Shown here: positions 53,568-63,323 of the stretch, one piece after another
How positions within the stretch are numbered: the stretch's first letter is position 1
Layout: each line of letters opens with the position of its first letter
Assembly: GCA_016223165.1 (NCBI GenBank)
Contig: JACRPO010000005.1
Span: 248,001-312,000 of the forward strand
Direction: 5' to 3'
Source: Burkholderiales bacterium
Lineage (GTDB): Bacteria; Pseudomonadota; Gammaproteobacteria; Burkholderiales; Burkholderiaceae_C
DNA length: 64,000 nucleotides
Notes under the pieces: model-generated
Database searches by the model: none
What the model saw: the letters and a program-made list of their open reading frames with translations, nothing else
What the model was told of the DNA's origin: nothing
Made by a program: the position numbers and the translations under genes

Positions 53568-55832
53568 GTGACAAACGAGAATTCTATCAGCACAACAACA
53601 CAATCCGCCCCCGCTCCCGCCTTGCTCGGTGAAGTCGAGGGCCGCGTCGAAGGCCACCGCGACGGCCACGGCTTCGTCGTGCCGGACGCCGGTGAACCGG
53701 TCATCTATCTCGCGCCGCAGGAGATGCGCTCGGTGCTGCACCGCGACCGCGTGCGTGTGCGCATCCAGCGCCTCGACCGCAAGGGCCGCCCCGAGGGGCG
53801 CGTGGTCGACATCGTCTCGCGCTCGAAGGCACCGATCATCGGCCGCCTGCTGCATGAAGGCGGCCAGTGGCTCGTGGCGCCCGAGGACCGTCGCTACGGC
53901 CAGGACATCCTGATCCCCAAGAACGCCACCGCCAGCGCCGCCGTGGGGCAGGTGGTGTCGGTCGAACTCACCGAGACGCCGTCGCTGCACGCGCAGCCTG
54001 TGGGCCGCGTCGCCGAGGTGCTGGGCGAGATCGACGACCCCGGCATGGAGATCGAGATCGCGGTGCGCAAGTACGAGGTGCCGCACCGTTTCAGCCCCGA
54101 GACGCTGGCGCAGGCGGCGGCGCTGCCCGAGAAGCTGCGCGCCGCCGATCGCAAGAACCGCGTCGACCTGACCGACGTGCCGCTCGTCACCATCGACGGC
54201 GAAGACGCGCGCGACTTCGACGATGCCGTCTTCTGCCAGCCGCACCACGCAGGCAAGGGCAAGAAGGCCTTCAGCGGCTGGCGCCTCGTGGTCGCCATCG
54301 CCGACGTCAGCCACTACGTCAAGCCCGAGGAGCCGCTCGACCGCGACGCCTACGAGCGCGCAACCTCGGTCTACTTCCCGCGCCGTGTCATCCCGATGCT
54401 GCCCGAGAAGCTCTCCAACGGCCTGTGCTCGCTGAACCCGGAGCAGGAGCGGCTGAGCATGGTCTGCGACATGCTGGTGGCCGACGACGGATCCATCACC
54501 GCGTACCAGTTCTACCCCGCTGTCATCTGCTCGCATGCGCGGCTCACCTACACCGAGGTGGCGGCGGTGCTCGCCAACACGCGCGGCCCCGAGGCGCAGC
54601 GCCGCGCCGAGCTCGTGCCGCACCTGCTGCACCTGCACGAGGTGTACCGCGCGCTGCTGAAGCAGCGGGCCAGCCGGGGCGCGGTGGACTTCGACACCAC
54701 CGAGACGCAGATCGTCTGCGACGACAGCGGCCGCATCGAGCGCATCGTGCCGCGCGTGCGCACCGAGGCGCACCGGCTCATCGAGGAGGCGATGCTCGCC
54801 GCCAACGTCTGCGCCGCCGAGTTCATCTCCGGGCACGAGCACCCGGCGCTGTACCGAGTGCACGAGGGGCCGACGCCCGAGCGGCGCGCAACGCTGCAGG
54901 CCTATCTCAAGGCGCTGGGCATCGCGATGCCGCTGTCGGACGACCCGACGCCGGCCGAGATGCAGGCCATCTCGCAGGCCGTGCAGGAGCGCCCCGATGC
55001 GCAGCAGATCCACACCATGCTGCTGCGTTCGATGCAGCAGGCGATCTACACCGCCATCAACTCCGGCCACTTCGGCCTCGCCTACGAGGCCTACGCGCAC
55101 TTCACGAGCCCGATCCGGCGCTACCCCGACCTGCTGATCCACCGCGTCATCAAGGCCTTGCTGGCCGGCCGGCGGTACCACCTCGCGACCAGCGACCTGA
55201 CGCGCAAGCCCGAGGTGCGCAAGGGCGGCAAGCCGCGCCACGCCAAGCCGATGTCGCAGGAGATGGAAGTCTGGGACGCGGCCGGCGCGCACTGCAGCGC
55301 CAACGAGCGACGAGCCGACGAGGCCTCGCGCGATGTCGAGGCGTGGCTCAAGTGCCGCTTCATGCGTGAGCACCTCGGCGAGGAGTACAGCGGCACGGTG
55401 AGCGCGGCGGCCTCGTTCGGCCTCTTCGTCACGCTCGATGCGCTCTACGTCGACGGCCTCGTGCACATCACCGAGCTCGGCGGCGAGTATTTCCGCTTCG
55501 ACGAGACGCGCCAGGAGCTGCGTGGCGAGCGCACCGGCGTGCGCTATGCCATCGGCACGCGCGTGCGCGTGCAGGTGAGCCGCGTCGACCTCGATGGCCG
55601 CAAGATCGACTTCCGGCTCGTGCGCGACGGCGAGGCCGAGGCGCTGCTGGCACGCGGCCGCAGCGGGCGCGTGCCGGCGCCCGCCCCCTCGGCGCAGGCC
55701 GAACTGGCCGAGGTGAAGGGTGCCGATCGTCGCACCAAGGCCGCGGCCCGCGAGCGAAAGAACAAGCCCGGTGTGGCACCGGGCAAGCGGGCGTCCAAGG
55801 CAAGCCCGGCGCGGCCGCGCAGTCGTCGCTAG
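53568..55832 (+). CDS. rnr: Ribonuclease R
   Basis: The 754-residue 3'-5' exonuclease degrades structured RNA and processes tmRNA. Cold-shock-type OB domains occupy about 15-180 (GEVEGRVEGHRDGHGFVVPD), then the RNB catalytic domain with VTIDGEDARDFDDAVF (metal-binding aspartates near residue 210-220) and AYAHFTSPIRRYPDLLIHR. The S1 domain lies near 600-690 (GTVSAAASFGLFVTLDALYV), with a Lys/Arg-rich tail. The N-terminal HTH of E. coli RNase R is absent. GTG 53568 is the first start outside the antisense tRNA. Confidence 0.95.
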   Translation: MTNENSISTTTQSAPAPALLGEVEGRVEGHRDGHGFVVPDAGEPVIYLAPQEMRSVLHRDRVRVRIQRLDRKGRPEGRVVDIVSRSKAPIIGRLLHEGGQWLVAPEDRRYGQDILIPKNATASAAVGQVVSVELTETPSLHAQPVGRVAEVLGEIDDPGMEIEIAVRKYEVPHRFSPETLAQAAALPEKLRAADRKNRVDLTDVPLVTIDGEDARDFDDAVFCQPHHAGKGKKAFSGWRLVVAIADVSHYVKPEEPLDRDAYERATSVYFPRRVIPMLPEKLSNGLCSLNPEQERLSMVCDMLVADDGSITAYQFYPAVICSHARLTYTEVAAVLANTRGPEAQRRAELVPHLLHLHEVYRALLKQRASRGAVDFDTTETQIVCDDSGRIERIVPRVRTEAHRLIEEAMLAANVCAAEFISGHEHPALYRVHEGPTPERRATLQAYLKALGIAMPLSDDPTPAEMQAISQAVQERPDAQQIHTMLLRSMQQAIYTAINSGHFGLAYEAYAHFTSPIRRYPDLLIHRVIKALLAGRRYHLATSDLTRKPEVRKGGKPRHAKPMSQEMEVWDAAGAHCSANERRADEASRDVEAWLKCRFMREHLGEEYSGTVSAAASFGLFVTLDALYVDGLVHITELGGEYFRFDETRQELRGERTGVRYAIGTRVRVQVSRVDLDGRKIDFRLVRDGEAEALLARGRSGRVPAPAPSAQAELAEVKGADRRTKAAARERKNKPGVAPGKRASKASPARPRSRR
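53581..53586 (-). promoter_or_regulatory. Possible tRNA-Leu(CAG) -10 box (TAGAAT)
   Basis: TAGAAT on the minus strand lies 39 bp upstream of the mature tRNA 5' end, inside codons 5-7 of rnr. No good -35 match. If correct, the tRNA promoter overlaps the rnr coding start. Confidence 0.4.
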
Positions 55833-55898
55833 CTGGCCAGCTGCTCGGCAGCGCAGGGCACAGCGTGCGTTCGCGGCGCGCGACCGCCGAGCGGCCGT

Positions 55899-57473
55899 TC
55901 AGGCCGACGATGCCAGCGCGGTGATCAGGTCGCCGGCGAGCAGCGGCGCGCCACGGTTCTCGGTGAACGGGCGTGCCACGTCAGCGGCGTGGCCATGCTG
56001 CCAGACGGCGGCGCAGGCCACCTCGAAGGCGTCGCTGCCGGGCGCCTGGGCCCACAGGCCTCCCAGCCAGCCGGCGAGCACGTCGCCGGTGCCGGCCGTG
56101 GCGAGCGCGGCGTTGCCGGTCGGGTTGATGCGCGGCAGGCCGGCCGGTGCCGCCACCACGGTGCCCGACCCCTTGAGCACGACGACAGCCGCGCTGTGCT
56201 GCGCTAGCGTCGTGGCCGCTGCCAGGCGGTCGGCCTGCACCGCCGCACTGCCGGTTCCGAGCATGCGTGCGGCCTCCAGCGGATGCGGCGTCAGCACGCT
56301 GGCCTGGCCACGCTCGGCGCGGCCGCGCAGCAGCCGCTGCAACTCCGGCGCGCCGGCGATGTGGTTCAGCGCATCGGCGTCGAGCACCAGCCGCGGTGCC
56401 TTGGCCAGCAGGCGCGGGAGGCACTCGCGCACGGCCTCGCCGCCGCCGCAGCCGACGATGGCCGTGCAGCCTTCGAGAAGCTGTGCACTCGCGGCTTCGA
56501 ACGGGCGGTGCATCAGCTCGGGGCGAATCGGATCGAGGTCCGATCTCTCGTCGCGCGCGAGCAGGCTCACGTAGACGCGCCCGGCGCCCGCCGCGAGCGC
56601 TGCCCGCGCCGCCAGCGCCGCGGCACCGAGCATGCCGCCCGCGCCACCGACGACCCAGGCGTCGCCGCGACGGCCCTTGTGCGAGGCGTGCGGCAGGGCC
56701 GCTCGCCGTGACGGTCCCGCGAGCCAGGCCGTCGGGCGCGCTGCGTCACCGGGTACCCCGCCGCCTCGATGGCCGAGCCGGTCGAACCACACCGTGCCGG
56801 CAAGATCCCGCCCGTGCGCGGTGAAGAGCCCGGGCTTGAGCGACAGCAGCGCCAGCGTGTGGTCCGCTCGCACGACGGCGTCGCCCAGCGGCTGCCCGGT
56901 GTCCGGGTGCAGCCCGGAGGGCAGGTCGACGGCGAGAACGAGGGCGCCGCTGGCGCTGGCGGCGCCGATGCGGCCGATCGCGTCGGCGAGCACGCCCTCG
57001 GGCGCGCGCGTGGTGCCGAGCCCGAGCAGGGCGTCGACGACGAGGTCGGGTGGCACTGCGGCATCGCCCTGCGCCTGCGCCGGCGACCCGAGCGCGACGC
57101 CGGCGTCCTGCGCCCGGCGCCGCGCCTGCGCGGCATCGGCAGGCAGCCGCCCGGGCACGCCACACTCGCGCACGCGCACGGCCGTCCCGGCCTGGTGCAG
57201 GCGGCGCGCCGCCACGTACCCGTCGCCACCGTTGTTGCCCGGCCCGCACCAGATCTCGACGAGGCCGGCCGATGGCGCCAGCGCGCGCGCCAGGCGCGCG
57301 ACGCCGAGGCCGGCGTGCTCCATCAGTTCACCGCCTGCGCGGCCGGCCAGAGCCAGCGCCTCCAGTGCCTTGGCCGCGGCAGAGCCGTGCAGCGGCCAGG
57401 GCCCGGATTCGGCGCAGATGCGCAGGGGCACGGCGGCGCGTTCGTTCTCGCGCAGGAGATCGCGCAGGGGCAT
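55899..57473 (-). CDS. nnr: Bifunctional NAD(P)H-hydrate epimerase/dehydratase
   Basis: The 524-residue enzyme repairs hydrated NADH/NADPH. The N-terminal epimerase (YjeF_N) has WCGPGNNGGDGYVAARRLHQ near residue 78. The C-terminal ADP/ATP-dependent dehydratase is kinase-like, with CTAIVGCGGGEAV, VVLKGSGTVVAAPAG and the active-site NPTGNAALATAGTGDVLAGW near 455-475. Start is ATG 57473. It converges with rnr; the 66-bp gap holds no clear terminator. Confidence 0.95.
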   Translation of the reverse strand: MPLRDLLRENERAAVPLRICAESGPWPLHGSAAAKALEALALAGRAGGELMEHAGLGVARLARALAPSAGLVEIWCGPGNNGGDGYVAARRLHQAGTAVRVRECGVPGRLPADAAQARRRAQDAGVALGSPAQAQGDAAVPPDLVVDALLGLGTTRAPEGVLADAIGRIGAASASGALVLAVDLPSGLHPDTGQPLGDAVVRADHTLALLSLKPGLFTAHGRDLAGTVWFDRLGHRGGGVPGDAARPTAWLAGPSRRAALPHASHKGRRGDAWVVGGAGGMLGAAALAARAALAAGAGRVYVSLLARDERSDLDPIRPELMHRPFEAASAQLLEGCTAIVGCGGGEAVRECLPRLLAKAPRLVLDADALNHIAGAPELQRLLRGRAERGQASVLTPHPLEAARMLGTGSAAVQADRLAAATTLAQHSAAVVVLKGSGTVVAAPAGLPRINPTGNAALATAGTGDVLAGWLGGLWAQAPGSDAFEVACAAVWQHGHAADVARPFTENRGAPLLAGDLITALASSA

Positions 57474-57521
57474 GCGCGCATTGTCGGCGATGCAATTCCC
57501 CGGGCGCGCAGATGTAGGCGC

Positions 57522-57616
57522 TCAGGCGCGCGAGCGCGAGGCTCAGGTGCGCCGTGTGGGCCCCAGGCGCGCCAGCGTAAGCCTCAGGCGCGCCTGCGTG
57601 AGCTTCAGGCGCGCCA
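57522..57616. repeat. Five-unit ~21-bp tandem array at the dadA 3' end
   Basis: Read on the minus strand, units of GGCGCGCCTGA plus about 10 nt repeat at spacings of 21, 21, 20 and 21 bp. The first unit contains the last codons and the stop of dadA. Most units include the palindrome AGGCGCGCCT or a one-base variant of it. Confidence 0.85.
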
Positions 57617-58864
57617 CCGCGCGGGCGTGAGCCCGTGCATGTCGATCGCGGCAGCTCTGCCGAGCATCGTGTCAGCCAGCACGCGCGCCGATCCGCAGGA
57701 GAGCGCCCAGCCGCTGGAGCCGTGCCCGAGATTGAGCCAGATCCCCGGCAGCCGGCTGGCCCCGATGACCGGCGGCCCGTCGGGCAGCATCGGACGTGCA
57801 CCCTTCCACTGCTGCACCTCGCGCATCGAGGCGGCGCCCGGGAACCACTCGTCGAGCACGCGGTACAGCGTGGCCAGGGGTGCGCGCCGGAGATCCGTGA
57901 GGGTGCCGCCGATCTCGGCGCTGCCGGCCACGCGCACGCGTTGCCCCAACCGCGAGATCGCGACCTTGTAGGTCTCGTCCATCAGCGCCGCACGCGGCCC
58001 CATGTCCGGGCCACCGTCGTGCTCGCGCAGCGGCGCCGTGATCGAGTAGCCGAAGACGGGCGCCAGCGGCAGTGCGAGCCCCCGCGGCGCCAGCAGCCGG
58101 TTGGCATCGGCGCCGGCGCAGACGACGATGTGCTCGAACGCCTGCACGTCGCCGCCGGCCAGCTGCAGCGCCGGCCGCGCGCCCGGCATGAGCCGTGCGA
58201 CCTCGCTGTCGAAGGCGAACTGCGCCCCCTGGCGCTGGGCCTCGTTCTTGAGCAGGTGGGCGAACTGGCGGCAGTTGCCGACGCCGTCCTGCGGCAGGCG
58301 GATCGCGGCATGCACACGCGCGTCTGGCGAGAGGGCCGGCTCGAGTTGGCGGCAGCCTGCCTCGTCGAGCACCTCGTGCGCGACGCCGAGTTCGCCCAGC
58401 AGGCGCAAGCCGGTTCGCGCACGCTGCAGGTCGGCCGGCGCGCGCAGCAGCACCATGTAGCCGCTGCGCTGCTCGTAGTCGAGGTCCAGCCGCGCCGTCA
58501 GCTCCAGCAGCCGCTCGCGGCTGTAGTGCGCCAAGCGCTGCATCGCGCTGCGGTTGGCGACGTGCACGCGGTCGCGGCAGGCGAGGAGGAAGCGCCACAT
58601 CCACGGCAGTTGGCGCAGCGCCGACAGACCGACGAATCGAACGGCGGCATCGCGCGCGAAGAGCTGCCCGAGCACCTTGAGCGGCATGCCCGGGGTGGCC
58701 CAGGGCGTGACATAGCCCGGCGCGACGACGCCGGCGTTGGCGAAGCTCGTCTCGGCGGCAACGCCGCCTCGGCGCTCGTAGACCGTGACCTGCTGACCTT
58801 GCGCCGCCAGCTCGTAGGCGGTGGTCACGCCGACGATGCCGGCGCCGATGATTGCGACGCGCAT
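57605..58864 (-). CDS. dadA: D-amino acid dehydrogenase small subunit
   Basis: The 419-residue FAD-dependent membrane-associated enzyme deaminates D-amino acids, feeding electrons to quinones. The FAD fold [20 protein letters not shown] is at the N-terminus. [20 protein letters not shown] near residue 50 is characteristic of DadA. The C-terminal [20 protein letters not shown] is the FAD-closing segment. Start is ATG 58864 with no clear SD. Its stop codon falls in the 21-bp array. No alanine racemase (dadX) gene is adjacent. Confidence 0.94.
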   Translation of the reverse strand: MRVAIIGAGIVGVTTAYELAAQGQQVTVYERRGGVAAETSFANAGVVAPGYVTPWATPGMPLKVLGQLFARDAAVRFVGLSALRQLPWMWRFLLACRDRVHVANRSAMQRLAHYSRERLLELTARLDLDYEQRSGYMVLLRAPADLQRARTGLRLLGELGVAHEVLDEAGCRQLEPALSPDARVHAAIRLPQDGVGNCRQFAHLLKNEAQRQGAQFAFDSEVARLMPGARPALQLAGGDVQAFEHIVVCAGADANRLLAPRGLALPLAPVFGYSITAPLREHDGGPDMGPRAALMDETYKVAISRLGQRVRVAGSAEIGGTLTDLRRAPLATLYRVLDEWFPGAASMREVQQWKGARPMLPDGPPVIGASRLPGIWLNLGHGSSGWALSCGSARVLADTMLGRAAAIDMHGLTPARWRA

Positions 58865-59144
58865 GTTAGAATTTTTCGGTTTTGCTTCTTGCGGTCGCCG
58901 TACTTCCCTGTCTGGTGGCGCCCGCGGGTGGCAGATCCGCCGGTGCGGACCATTCAGTCTTCGGCTTGTCGAAGTCGATCGACGACAAAAACGCACCGGC
59001 GAAATTCGCGAACCCGCTCCCTCCAGAGGTGCGCGTACTGTCTTGCGGTTCGGCGCCCCCATGCCTAGGCACGGGGATGCCGACAGAGTCGGAACGCGTT
59101 TCGGGCGCCGGGATTCTAGAAGCAACCTTTTGGAGTGTTACCTC
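58865..59144. other. dadA-rpsB divergent region and rpsB leader
   Basis: The 280 bp hold no gene. TAGAAT at 58867 could be a plus-strand -10, giving a long rpsB leader of about 270 nt. CTTCG/CGAAG and GTCGATCGAC dyads, and a GTTCGGC/GCCGAC dyad at about 59047-59082, would fold in the RNA. A ribosomal-protein S2 autoregulatory leader is plausible from known rpsB-tsf control; no specific match was checked. Confidence 0.5.
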
Positions 59145-59885
59145 ATGACCGTGTCCATGCGCGAAATGCTGGAGGCGGGTGTCCATTTCGGACACCAGAC
59201 CCGCTTCTGGGACCCGAAGATGGCGCCCTACATCTACGGGCACCGCAACAAGATCCACATCATCAACCTCGAGAAGACGCTGCCGCTCTTCAACGACGCG
59301 ATGAAGTTCGTGCGCCAGCTGGCCAGCCGCCGCGGCACGATCCTGATGGTGGGCACCAAGCGCCAGGCGCGCGAGGTGATCGCGCTGGAAGCACAGCGCT
59401 GCGGCATGCCCTACGTCGACCAGCGCTGGCTCGGCGGCATGCTCACGAACTACAAGACGGTGAAGGGCTCGCTGAAGAAGCTCAAGGACATGCAGGCCAC
59501 CAAGGAAACCGGCACCGAGCAGATGATCAAGAAGGAAGCGCTGCTGTTCGATCGCGAGCTGGCCAAGCTCGAGAAGGACATCGGCGGCATCCAGGACATG
59601 GGCGCGCTGCCCGACGCGATGTTCGTCATCGACGTCGGCTACCACAAGATCGCCGTGGCCGAGGCCAAGAAGCTCGGCATTCCGCTGATCGGCGTCGTGG
59701 ACACCAACCACTCGCCGCTGGGCATCGACTACGTCATCCCCGGCAACGATGACTCGGCCAAGGCGGTGGCGCTGTACGCGCGCGCCGTGGCCGATGCCGT
59801 GCTCGAAGGCAAGGCCAACGCCACCTCCGACGTCGTGGCGGCCGTGGCCGGCGGCGACGAGTTCGTCGAAGTCCAAGAGAACTGA
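59145..59885 (+). CDS. rpsB: 30S ribosomal protein S2
   Basis: The 246-residue S2 begins [20 protein letters not shown], then [40 protein letters not shown] lies near residue 185. GGAG is 8 nt before the ATG. Length and motifs are complete. First gene of rpsB-tsf-pyrH-frr-uppS-cdsA. Confidence 0.98.
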   Translation: MTVSMREMLEAGVHFGHQTRFWDPKMAPYIYGHRNKIHIINLEKTLPLFNDAMKFVRQLASRRGTILMVGTKRQAREVIALEAQRCGMPYVDQRWLGGMLTNYKTVKGSLKKLKDMQATKETGTEQMIKKEALLFDRELAKLEKDIGGIQDMGALPDAMFVIDVGYHKIAVAEAKKLGIPLIGVVDTNHSPLGIDYVIPGNDDSAKAVALYARAVADAVLEGKANATSDVVAAVAGGDEFVEVQEN

Positions 59886-60045
59886 GGCACGCCGGGTCCG
59901 CGCCGACGCCGCGCGCCAGTGCGCGCCGCTGCGGCCCTGCCTGGCCCCGTGGCCGGCCCCGTGGCCGGCATGGGCCGGCCGATCCCGGCAATTGCTCGAA
60001 GGCCGCCATCGCGTGGCCGCCGATCCCCTGTACCTGGAGAAACCG
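59886..60045 (+). other. rpsB-tsf spacer with direct repeats
   Basis: The 160-bp spacer contains two direct CCCCGTGGCCGG units (59946-59968) and GGCCGGC/GCCGGCC palindromes, which could make an attenuating hairpin between rpsB and tsf, a known regulatory point in this operon. No ORF is convincing. Confidence 0.45.
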
Positions 60046-60987
60046 ATGCCCGCAATCACCGCAAGCATGGTCGCCGAACTGCGTGCCAAGACCGACGCAC
60101 CGATGATGGAGTGCAAGAAGGCGCTCACCGAGGCCGATGGCGACATGGGCCGCGCCGAGGAGATCCTGCGCGTCAAGCTCGGCAACAAGGCCGGCAAGGC
60201 GGCCAGCCGCATCACAGCCGAGGGCGTCGTCGCCGCCAGCGTCAGCGGCAGCACCGGCGCGCTGGTCGAGGTCAACTGCGAGACCGACTTCGTCTCGAAG
60301 AACGACTCGTTCCTCGCCTTCGCCAAGGCGGCGGCGGCGCTGGTGGCCGAGAAGAACCCGGCCGACGTGGCCGCGCTGTCGATGCTGCCGTACAGCCAGG
60401 ACGGCTTCGGGCCGGCGCTCGAGGACGTGCGCAAGGGGCTCATCGGCAAGATCGGCGAGAACATGTCGATCCGCCGCTTCAAGCGCTATGCCGGCGGCGG
60501 CAAGCTCGCGCACTACCTGCACGGCACGCGCATCGGCGTGCTCGTGGAGTTCGAGGGCAGCGACGTCGCGGCCAAGGACGTGGCCATGCACGTGGCAGCG
60601 ATGAAGCCGGCGGCGCTGTCGCAGGCCGACGTGCCCGCCGACATCGTCGACAAGGAACGCAGGATCGCCGCCGAGAAGGCGGCCGAGGACTCGGCGGCCG
60701 CGGTCGCCGCGGGCAAGGCCGCGCAGTCGCCCGAGATCGTCGCCAAGCGCGTCGAAGGCGCGGTGCAGAAGTTCCTGAAGGAGGTCTCGCTGCTCAATCA
60801 GGTCTTCGTCAAGGCCGCCGACGGCAAGCAGACGGTGGAGCAGATGCTCAAGGCAACGGGCACGAAGGTGCAGGGCTTCACGCTGTACGTGGTGGGTGAA
60901 GGCATCGAGAAGAAGGCCGACGACTTCGCGGCCGAGGTGGCGGCGCAGGTCGCCGCAGCGAAGAAGGAAGAGGACAAACCGAGGTAA
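60046..60987 (+). CDS. tsf: Elongation factor Ts
   Basis: The 313-residue EF-Tu nucleotide-exchange factor has the N-terminal UBA-like [20 protein letters not shown] and [16 protein letters not shown] near residue 75, then two core subdomains and a helical coiled-coil stretch ([20 protein letters not shown]). The Lys/Glu end is usual. TGGAGA lies 5 nt before the ATG; the upstream open frame is not conserved. A hairpin follows the stop. Confidence 0.97.
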   Translation: MPAITASMVAELRAKTDAPMMECKKALTEADGDMGRAEEILRVKLGNKAGKAASRITAEGVVAASVSGSTGALVEVNCETDFVSKNDSFLAFAKAAAALVAEKNPADVAALSMLPYSQDGFGPALEDVRKGLIGKIGENMSIRRFKRYAGGGKLAHYLHGTRIGVLVEFEGSDVAAKDVAMHVAAMKPAALSQADVPADIVDKERRIAAEKAAEDSAAAVAAGKAAQSPEIVAKRVEGAVQKFLKEVSLLNQVFVKAADGKQTVEQMLKATGTKVQGFTLYVVGEGIEKKADDFAAEVAAQVAAAKKEEDKPR

Positions 60988-60999
60988 CCGCCGCCTCGG
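60979..60999 (+). other. Small hairpin overlapping the tsf stop
   Basis: CCGAGG and CCTCGG pair around the tsf stop codon. It is the first of two adjacent hairpins; the second (61005-61027) is stronger. Both lie between tsf and pyrH. Confidence 0.45.
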
Positions 61000-61004
61000 C
61001 TTAC

Positions 61005-61027
61005 AAGGGGCGCCCGCGGCGCCCCTT
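61005..61027 (+). terminator. Partial terminator/attenuator hairpin between tsf and pyrH
   Basis: AAGGGGCGC-CCGCG-GCGCCCCTT is a perfect 9-bp stem. No T-run follows (AAACTG), so it is likely to attenuate or to protect the tsf 3' end rather than terminate fully. Confidence 0.6.
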
Positions 61028-61068
61028 AAACTGTCGCATTGCTTCTTCCTCCGCGGAGTCCAACCTCG

Positions 61069-61779
61069 ATGCCGGCCTACAAGCGCATCCTGCTCAAGCT
61101 GTCTGGCGAAGCCCTGATGGGCGATGATGCGTACGGCATCAACCGCGCCACGATCGTGCGCATGGTGCGCGAGGTGCAGGCGGTCACGCGGCACGGCTGC
61201 GAGGTGGCGGTCGTCATCGGCGGCGGCAACATCTTCCGCGGCGTGGCCGGCGGTTCCGTGGGCATGGACCGCGCCACGGCCGACTACATGGGCATGCTGG
61301 CTACCGTGATGAACGCGCTGGCGCTGGCCGACACCATGCGCCACGAGGGCATGACGGCGCGCGTGATGTCGGCCATCAACATCGAGCAGGTGGTCGAGCC
61401 CTACGTGCGGCCGAAGGCGCTGCAGTACCTCGAAGAGGGCAAGGTGGTGATCTTCGCCGCCGGCACCGGCAACCCCTTCTTCACGACCGACACCGCGGCG
61501 GCGCTGCGCGGCGCCGAGATCGGCGCCGAGATCGTGCTCAAGGCCACCAAGGTCGACGGCGTCTACACCGCCGACCCGAAGAAGGACGCCGAGGCGCGAC
61601 GCTACTCGACCATCACCTTCGACGAAGCGATCGCCAAGAACCTGCAGGTGATGGACGCCACCGCCTTCGCGCTGTGCCGCGACCAGAAGCTGCCGATCAA
61701 GGTCTTCAGCATCTTCAAGCCCGGCGCCTTGCAGCGTGTCGTGCTGGGCGAGGACGAAGGCACGCTGGTGCATGTCTGA
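61069..61779 (+). CDS. pyrH: UMP kinase
   Basis: The 236-residue amino-acid-kinase-fold enzyme phosphorylates UMP. It begins [30 protein letters not shown] is the phosphate loop near residue 58, and [20 protein letters not shown] near 140 and [15 protein letters not shown] near 165 are diagnostic. ATG 61069 has GGAG upstream; an ATG at 61039 is less likely. It follows the tsf hairpins. Confidence 0.98.
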   Translation: MPAYKRILLKLSGEALMGDDAYGINRATIVRMVREVQAVTRHGCEVAVVIGGGNIFRGVAGGSVGMDRATADYMGMLATVMNALALADTMRHEGMTARVMSAINIEQVVEPYVRPKALQYLEEGKVVIFAAGTGNPFFTTDTAAALRGAEIGAEIVLKATKVDGVYTADPKKDAEARRYSTITFDEAIAKNLQVMDATAFALCRDQKLPIKVFSIFKPGALQRVVLGEDEGTLVHV

Positions 61780-61840
61780 GTGCCCCTGAGGCGGCTCGGC
61801 GCAAGCACGAGCCCAGCGCCTGACCCGAGGAGAGACCCCC

Positions 61841-62401
61841 ATGGACATCGCCGAGATCAAGAAGACCGCCGAGCACAAGATGGGCAAGTCGCTCGAGGCG
61901 TTGAAGGCCGACCTGCACAAGATCCGCACCGGCCGCGCCCACCCCGGCCTGCTCGACCAGGTGCATGTCGACTACTACGGCAATTCGGTGCCCATCAGCC
62001 AGGTGGCCAACGTCACCCTGCTCGACGCGCGCACGATCAGCGTGCAGCCCTGGGAGAAGGGCATGGGCCCGAAGATCGAGAAGGCCATCCGCGAGAGCGA
62101 CCTCGGCCTGAACCCGAGCGCGCAGGGCGACCTGCTGCGCGTGCCGATGCCGGCGCTCACCGAAGAGCGCCGCAAGGAGCTGACGAAAGTCGTGCGCCAC
62201 GCCGGCGAGGAGGCCAAGATCGCCGTGCGCGCCGTGCGCCGCGAGGCCAACGAGCATCTGAAGAAGCTGCTCAAGGACAAGCACGTGCCCGAGGACGAGG
62301 AGAAGCGCGCCCAGGACGAGGTGCAGCGCCTCACCGACCGCGTGGTGGCCGAGATCGACCGCCTCGTGCACGGCAAGGAAGCCGAAGTGCTGGCGGTCTG
62401 A
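61841..62401 (+). CDS. frr: Ribosome recycling factor
   Basis: The 186-residue factor splits post-termination ribosomes with EF-G. Recognisable are [32 protein letters not shown] central and [20 protein letters not shown] helices. Length is exactly typical. GAGGAG precedes the ATG. It is the fourth gene of the rpsB operon. Confidence 0.98.
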   Translation: MDIAEIKKTAEHKMGKSLEALKADLHKIRTGRAHPGLLDQVHVDYYGNSVPISQVANVTLLDARTISVQPWEKGMGPKIEKAIRESDLGLNPSAQGDLLRVPMPALTEERRKELTKVVRHAGEEAKIAVRAVRREANEHLKKLLKDKHVPEDEEKRAQDEVQRLTDRVVAEIDRLVHGKEAEVLAV

Positions 62402-62441
62402 ACACGACGCCGGACGCCTTCATCGCCGCCCTCGCCGCCGC

Positions 62442-63206
62442 ATGACTTCCGCTCTCGCACCCGAAGGCGACAAAGGCGAGCCGCGCAGCCAGGGCCTCGT
62501 CCCTCGCCACGTGGCGGTGGTGATGGACGGCAACGGCCGCTGGGCGCGCGCGCGCTACATGCCGCGTTTCTTCGGCCACAAGGCCGGTGTCGACGCGTTG
62601 GTGCGGGCGGTGAACCTGTTCGCCGACCGCGGCGTCGAGTACCTGAGCGTCTTCGCCTTCTCGTCCGAGAACTGGAAGCGGCCCTCCGAAGAGGTCTCCG
62701 GGTTGATGAGCCTCGTGCTGGTGGCGGTGTCGAAGTACCTCGGCAAGCTGGCCAAGGACGGCGTGCGCATCCGCATCGTCGGCGACCGCTCTGCCGTCTC
62801 CGACAAGCTGCGCGAGGCCTGGGAGCAGGCCGAGGCGCTGACGCGCGAGAACACGCGCATCACGCTGGCCGTGGCCTTCAACTACGGTGGCCGCTGGGAC
62901 ATGGTGCAGGCGGCGCGCCGTGCCGTCGCCGAGGGCCTGGCGCCCGAACAGATCGACGAGACCTGGCTGAGCCGGCACATGGCGCTCGCGTTCGCGCCCG
63001 ACCCCGACCTCTTCATCCGCACCGGCGGCGAGATGCGCATCAGCAACTTCATGCTGTGGCAGTCGGCCTACGCTGAGTTCTACTTCACCGATTGCCTGTG
63101 GCCCGACTTCGGCGCCGAGGAGATCGACCGCGCCCTTGCCGCCTTCGCGCAGCGCGACCGGCGCTTCGGCATGATCCGGCCGCCCGTGGTGCAGGCCGCC
63201 GAGTAG
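62442..63206 (+). CDS. uppS: Undecaprenyl diphosphate synthase (cis-isoprenyl transferase)
   Basis: The 254-residue enzyme makes the C55 lipid carrier for peptidoglycan from FPP and IPP. The active site is in VAVVMDGNGRWARAR (near residue 20-35, catalytic Asp), then FFGHKAGVDALVRAVN and FAFSSENWKRP. Substrate motif DLFIRTGGEMRISNFMLWQS lies near 187. The N-terminal 15 residues are variable. It is followed by an intergenic repeat and cdsA. Confidence 0.97.
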   Translation: MTSALAPEGDKGEPRSQGLVPRHVAVVMDGNGRWARARYMPRFFGHKAGVDALVRAVNLFADRGVEYLSVFAFSSENWKRPSEEVSGLMSLVLVAVSKYLGKLAKDGVRIRIVGDRSAVSDKLREAWEQAEALTRENTRITLAVAFNYGGRWDMVQAARRAVAEGLAPEQIDETWLSRHMALAFAPDPDLFIRTGGEMRISNFMLWQSAYAEFYFTDCLWPDFGAEEIDRALAAFAQRDRRFGMIRPPVVQAAE

Positions 63207-63208
63207 AT

Positions 63209-63296
63209 GAATCCCCCCCGAAGCGCCTTCGGCGCCTCCCCCCCGGGGGGGCAACGCCAGTGGCCCGGCAAAGCCGGATCCACGGCGTCCCCTTGG
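63209..63296. repeat. GC-rich intergenic repeat between uppS and cdsA
   Basis: It includes GCGCCTTCGGCGCC, a C7G7 perfect palindrome (63238-63251), AGTGGCCC, GCCGGATCC and GGCGTCCCCTTGG. Repeats of this type are common in the spacers of Comamonadaceae and relatives, from memory; a diverged relative lies at 26091-26166. Confidence 0.6.
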
Positions 63297-63323
63297 CGGT
63301 GCCTGTACGAGGTGCTGCACGCA

